Source: Lachnospiraceae bacterium UBA3804 (GTDB lineage: Bacteria > Bacillota > Clostridia > Lachnospirales > Lachnospiraceae). From it: a DNA stretch of 64,000 nucleotides. The notes beneath the pieces were generated by a model. That model was given only the letters and a program-made list of their open reading frames with translations. It did no database searches and was not told where the DNA came from. Shown here one piece after another: positions 61,656 through 64,000 of the stretch. Location: positions 337,643-401,642 of the forward strand of contig DFEK01000001.1 in assembly GCA_002368665.1 (NCBI GenBank), written 5' to 3'. The position numbers were made by a program, and so were the translations under genes. How positions within the stretch are numbered: the stretch's first letter is position 1; every line of letters begins with the position of its first letter.

Positions 61656-63518
61656 TTATTTTGCTTCAAAAATAACAATGGTCCTAGGCGGAACCAGATA
61701 TGACGTATTATCCGCCATATCGGACTGTTTGGCATTGTCGCCTGTCGTGAAATACTGCTCCCATTTGGAACGTTTCACAAGATTCGGTAAGGAAAATTCT
61801 TTCTCTTCCCAATGCATGTTAAATGCCACATAATATAATCTCGTAAATTTCGTGCCGACTTTGGAGGTATTCTTTCCAAGGGAAGCACTTGATACGGTTT
61901 CGGTAAACATCATTCCGATATGATGCTTATCTCCTGCCAGATCCGCTTTCCATGCCTCTTCCTGATGGAAGGATAAATCCGGAAAACCGCAATTTACATG
62001 ATCCAGTAAAGTTGCTTCCTCTTCTCTGTGCAGGAAGGATTTGCTCTTTCTGAGCGCGATCATATCTTTCGTAAACGCATACATTTCCTGTGCGCTTTTC
62101 GTTGTATTCCAGTTCACATATCCGGTCTCGTTATCCTGACAATATGCATTATTGTTTCCGGACAGTGAATTTAAAAGTTCATCACCTGCTGTGATAAGCG
62201 GAGTTCCCGCTCCGAATAAAACGGTCAGCATGGCGTTTTTGATCATTCTGTGACGAAGCGCTAAAATGGATTTCTTCTTCGTTGCACCTTCCGCACCGCA
62301 GTTCCAGGAATAATTTGAATTGCAGCCGTCTCTGTTATTTTCTCCGTTTGCTTCGTTATGTTTGCTATCGTACGAATACAGATCGTTTAAGGAGAAACCG
62401 TAATAATTGGTCACGAAATTAACGATTCCGCTTCTTTCGGGAATTCTCTTCTCCAGTCGAACGAATTCGGAAAGCATATCCGGATCCGCTTTCAGGAATT
62501 TACGGATCTGATACATGTATTCATCCGAATAGATACAAAGATTCTTATATTTCGGTTTCGTGTTGGAAGGATATATTTCCTCTTCCGGAATGTAATCATA
62601 GAATAATTTGGTATTCGCAAGTAAAGGATCGGTTGCAAGCAATGCGATCGGAATCTTATTGCCTTTCAAATGGAAACCGTCCACATGATATTTCATAACC
62701 CAGTGACGCAGAACATCCTGGATCAGGCCCTGCTTGGTATCATCGGGAAAATACAGCTGCATGATGACTTCTATGCCTGCTTTATGCAGTTCTTTCACCA
62801 TGGAACGCATTTCCATGCAGGCATCCGCAGAGGATGAATAAGAAGCCTTCGGCGCAAAATAAAAGCCTTTCTTAAATCCCCAGAAATTCACTTTATCATT
62901 TACGGGTTCCGTATAGAACGTACTTTCCGCACGTTTCAATTCTTCTTTTTTCGGAACGAACTCTTCAAATTCATAGCAGGGAAGGATTTCGACCGCCGTA
63001 ATACCAAGATCGGAAAGGTACGGAATCTTCTCGATTACACCCCGGAATGTTCCGGGATGTTTTACTTTGGAAGTGCTGCTCTTCGTAAATCCGCGCACAT
63101 GAAGCAAATACAAAATCGTATCGGAAAATGGCGTACAAAGAAGCCTGTCATCTTCCCAGTCGAATTCTTCCAAATCGATTGCGGACGAAAGTTCATACGT
63201 TGCTGCATCTTTTTCACCGAATTTCTCGTTTCCGATTACTCTGCAGGAATACGGATCCACGAATTCCTCGTCATCGACATAATAACGATAGGTGTAATCG
63301 TTGGCGGAGATATTCTCAATCGTCATTGACGAAATATTGCCCATACGGCATCCTTCGGGGAAGGAAATGCGATGCTTTTCGTTTTTGTTTTTCTTGGAAA
63401 TTAAAACGATTCCGAAAGAACCTGCGTCGGAATTAACAACAGAAAACTGAATCCCCCGTTCTGTCACGGAAGCACCTAATGGAAACATTTTTCCTTTTTT
63501 AATTGTAAACTGTTCCAT
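61656..63518 (-). CDS. Catalytically degenerate glycogen debranching (GlgX/isoamylase-type) homologue
   Basis: A 620-residue GH13 protein with an N-terminal CBM48-like domain (about 1-100). The signature DSKHNEANGENNRDG and SWNCGAEG (about 384-411) is nearly perfect for GlgX. All catalytic positions are lost: region I VIMQLYFPDD has Q254 for Asp and D259 for His; region II DGFHLKGN has H283 for Arg and K285 for the nucleophile Asp; region III has D308 in place of the acid/base Glu, with the surrounding motif unlike IAEPW; region IV NYYGFSL has Tyr372 and Tyr373 for His-Asp. The frame is intact. A binding or regulatory role is likely. The start has no clear Shine-Dalgarno site. Confidence 0.85.
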   Translation of the reverse strand: MEQFTIKKGKMFPLGASVTERGIQFSVVNSDAGSFGIVLISKKNKNEKHRISFPEGCRMGNISSMTIENISANDYTYRYYVDDEEFVDPYSCRVIGNEKFGEKDAATYELSSAIDLEEFDWEDDRLLCTPFSDTILYLLHVRGFTKSSTSKVKHPGTFRGVIEKIPYLSDLGITAVEILPCYEFEEFVPKKEELKRAESTFYTEPVNDKVNFWGFKKGFYFAPKASYSSSADACMEMRSMVKELHKAGIEVIMQLYFPDDTKQGLIQDVLRHWVMKYHVDGFHLKGNKIPIALLATDPLLANTKLFYDYIPEEEIYPSNTKPKYKNLCIYSDEYMYQIRKFLKADPDMLSEFVRLEKRIPERSGIVNFVTNYYGFSLNDLYSYDSKHNEANGENNRDGCNSNYSWNCGAEGATKKKSILALRHRMIKNAMLTVLFGAGTPLITAGDELLNSLSGNNNAYCQDNETGYVNWNTTKSAQEMYAFTKDMIALRKSKSFLHREEEATLLDHVNCGFPDLSFHQEEAWKADLAGDKHHIGMMFTETVSSASLGKNTSKVGTKFTRLYYVAFNMHWEEKEFSLPNLVKRSKWEQYFTTGDNAKQSDMADNTSYLVPPRTIVIFEAK

Positions 63519-63561
63519 ACGGGAGACTCACTTTGCTTAAAATTTGCTTATTAGCCTTAGT

Positions 63562-63590
63562 ATTTTATCATATTTCCCGCATTCTTTCAA
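63562..63590 (-). promoter_or_regulatory. Promoter of the GlgX-like gene
   Basis: TTGAAA (complement of 63585-63590) and TAAAAT (complement of 63562-63567) are 17 bases apart and point leftward, with the ATG about 45 bases beyond. Confidence 0.7.
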
Positions 63591-63651
63591 CGAAAACGCT
63601 CTCAAGTGTTAGAAACACCCATATTATGCACCCCCAAACACTGAATTTATA

Positions 63652-63680
63652 TTGCTTTTTTCCATATTTAGGGGTAAAAT
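63652..63680 (+). promoter_or_regulatory. Promoter of the DUF1292 gene
   Basis: TTGCTT (63652-63657) and TAAAAT (63675-63680) are 17 bases apart, pointing rightward to the ATG at 63709. It is divergent from the GlgX-like promoter. Confidence 0.65.
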
Positions 63681-63708
63681 TAGAAAAAATCACAATATGG
63701 AGGTTACC

Positions 63709-64000
63709 ATGGCAGACGAAAAAGAATTATTACAGAACCCCGAAAACGAGGAAGATATTACTGTTGAACTGGAATTGCCTGACGGTTCTTTCGTAAATTG
63801 TGCCATCGTTACCATCCTTACCGTCAATGAAAAGGATTATATCGCACTTCTTCCCATGGTGGACGAAGAAGATGAAACTTTTGGCGAAGTATGGTTCTAT
63901 GAATATGTGGAAGATCCGGACAATGTAAATGCAGAACCGGAACTTAAATATATTGAAGATGATGATGTTTACGAAGCAGTATCCGATGCGTTTGAAGAGT
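63709..64000 (+). CDS. DUF1292 family protein (3' end beyond the window)
   Basis: A gene that begins at the ATG at 63709, with GGAGG five bases upstream, and stays open to the right edge (97 codons). The translation starts MADEKELLQNPENEEDITVE and contains LPDGSFVNCAIVTIL and KDYIALLPMVDEEDETF, matching the DUF1292 family of small acidic Firmicute proteins (YrzB type). Function is not known. The end is cut by the window. Confidence 0.85.
   Translation, partial: MADEKELLQNPENEEDITVELELPDGSFVNCAIVTILTVNEKDYIALLPMVDEEDETFGEVWFYEYVEDPDNVNAEPELKYIEDDDVYEAVSDAFEE

Noticed and set aside
1..64000. CRISPR arrays, prophage genes, transposases and rRNA
   Set aside because: No regularly spaced repeat array, integrase, phage structural gene, transposase or ribosomal RNA sequence was recognised on either strand.

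Overview
The window reads as a chromosomal core segment of an anaerobic Firmicute of the class Clostridia, most likely family Lachnospiraceae. The basis is gene content, not a database search: short HisG with HisZ, the radical SAM/DUF2344 pair, FakA/Asp23 beside rpmB, YtfI/YtfJ, an SEDS/PBP pair, a spermidine/putrescine uptake operon under an XRE-cupin regulator, and a second type IIA topoisomerase pair. Nearly all genes lie on the minus strand. The exceptions are rpmB, the polyamine block at 56-60.5 kb and the DUF1292 gene cut by the right edge.

Layout, left edge to right. 1-2.7 kb: a partial gene that may be ribonuclease G, the DUF2344 protein and its radical SAM partner. 2.7-7.9 kb: histidine operon hisZ-hisG-hisD-hisB-hisIE, transcribed leftward from a strong promoter overlapped by a triple 8-bp repeat. 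8-12.7 kb: two pseudouridine synthases, a small membrane protein, a cell-wall amidase, a coiled-coil protein and coaD. 12.7-14.8 kb: an apparent insertion between coaD and rsmD, made of a DUF285/BspA-like surface protein, an unlisted 40-residue peptide gene and a long hairpin. 14.8-24.3 kb: rsmD, topoisomerase subunits A and B, recG, fakA, asp23, rpmB. 24.4-33.3 kb: ytfJ, DUF2953, an unknown gene, cheY with a CheX-type phosphatase, a class B PBP with an FtsW/RodA protein, a U32 peptidase, zapA. 33.3-45.4 kb: ruvB, ruvA, a Gx transporter and NusG-II pair, ilvN/ilvB, a lipoprotein, a beta-helix acyltransferase, topB, a degenerate AAA/DUF234 protein, asd, argH, tRNA-Thr(CGU). 45.5-55.8 kb: a branching-enzyme homologue, DUF1015, serA, serC, an L,D-transpeptidase, yajC, tgt, a beta-propeller protein. 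55.9-60.6 kb: XRE-cupin regulator and potABCD. 60.6-64 kb: trpS, a debranching-enzyme homologue and DUF1292.

The most striking signal is a set of intact genes whose proteins keep an enzyme fold but have lost catalytic residues. The GlgB-like protein (45500-47824) and the GlgX-like protein (61656-63518) have each lost the GH13 nucleophile, acid/base and transition-state positions, while other family signatures remain nearly perfect. The AAA/DUF234 protein lacks the Walker A lysine and the nuclease signature. HisIE carries a HisA/HisF-like barrel without its first catalytic aspartate. The two GH13 pseudoenzymes suggest non-catalytic glycogen-binding or regulatory partners, with one of them translationally coupled to the serine operon.

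Regulatory sequence is also rich. There are palindromes on the XRE and topoisomerase promoters, a hairpin in the leader of a lipoprotein gene, terminators pressed against the starts of recG, the U32 gene and the amidase gene, and structured intergenic repeats at 14.6, 17.6, 26.2 and 56.6 kb. No CRISPR array, prophage, transposase or rRNA was seen.
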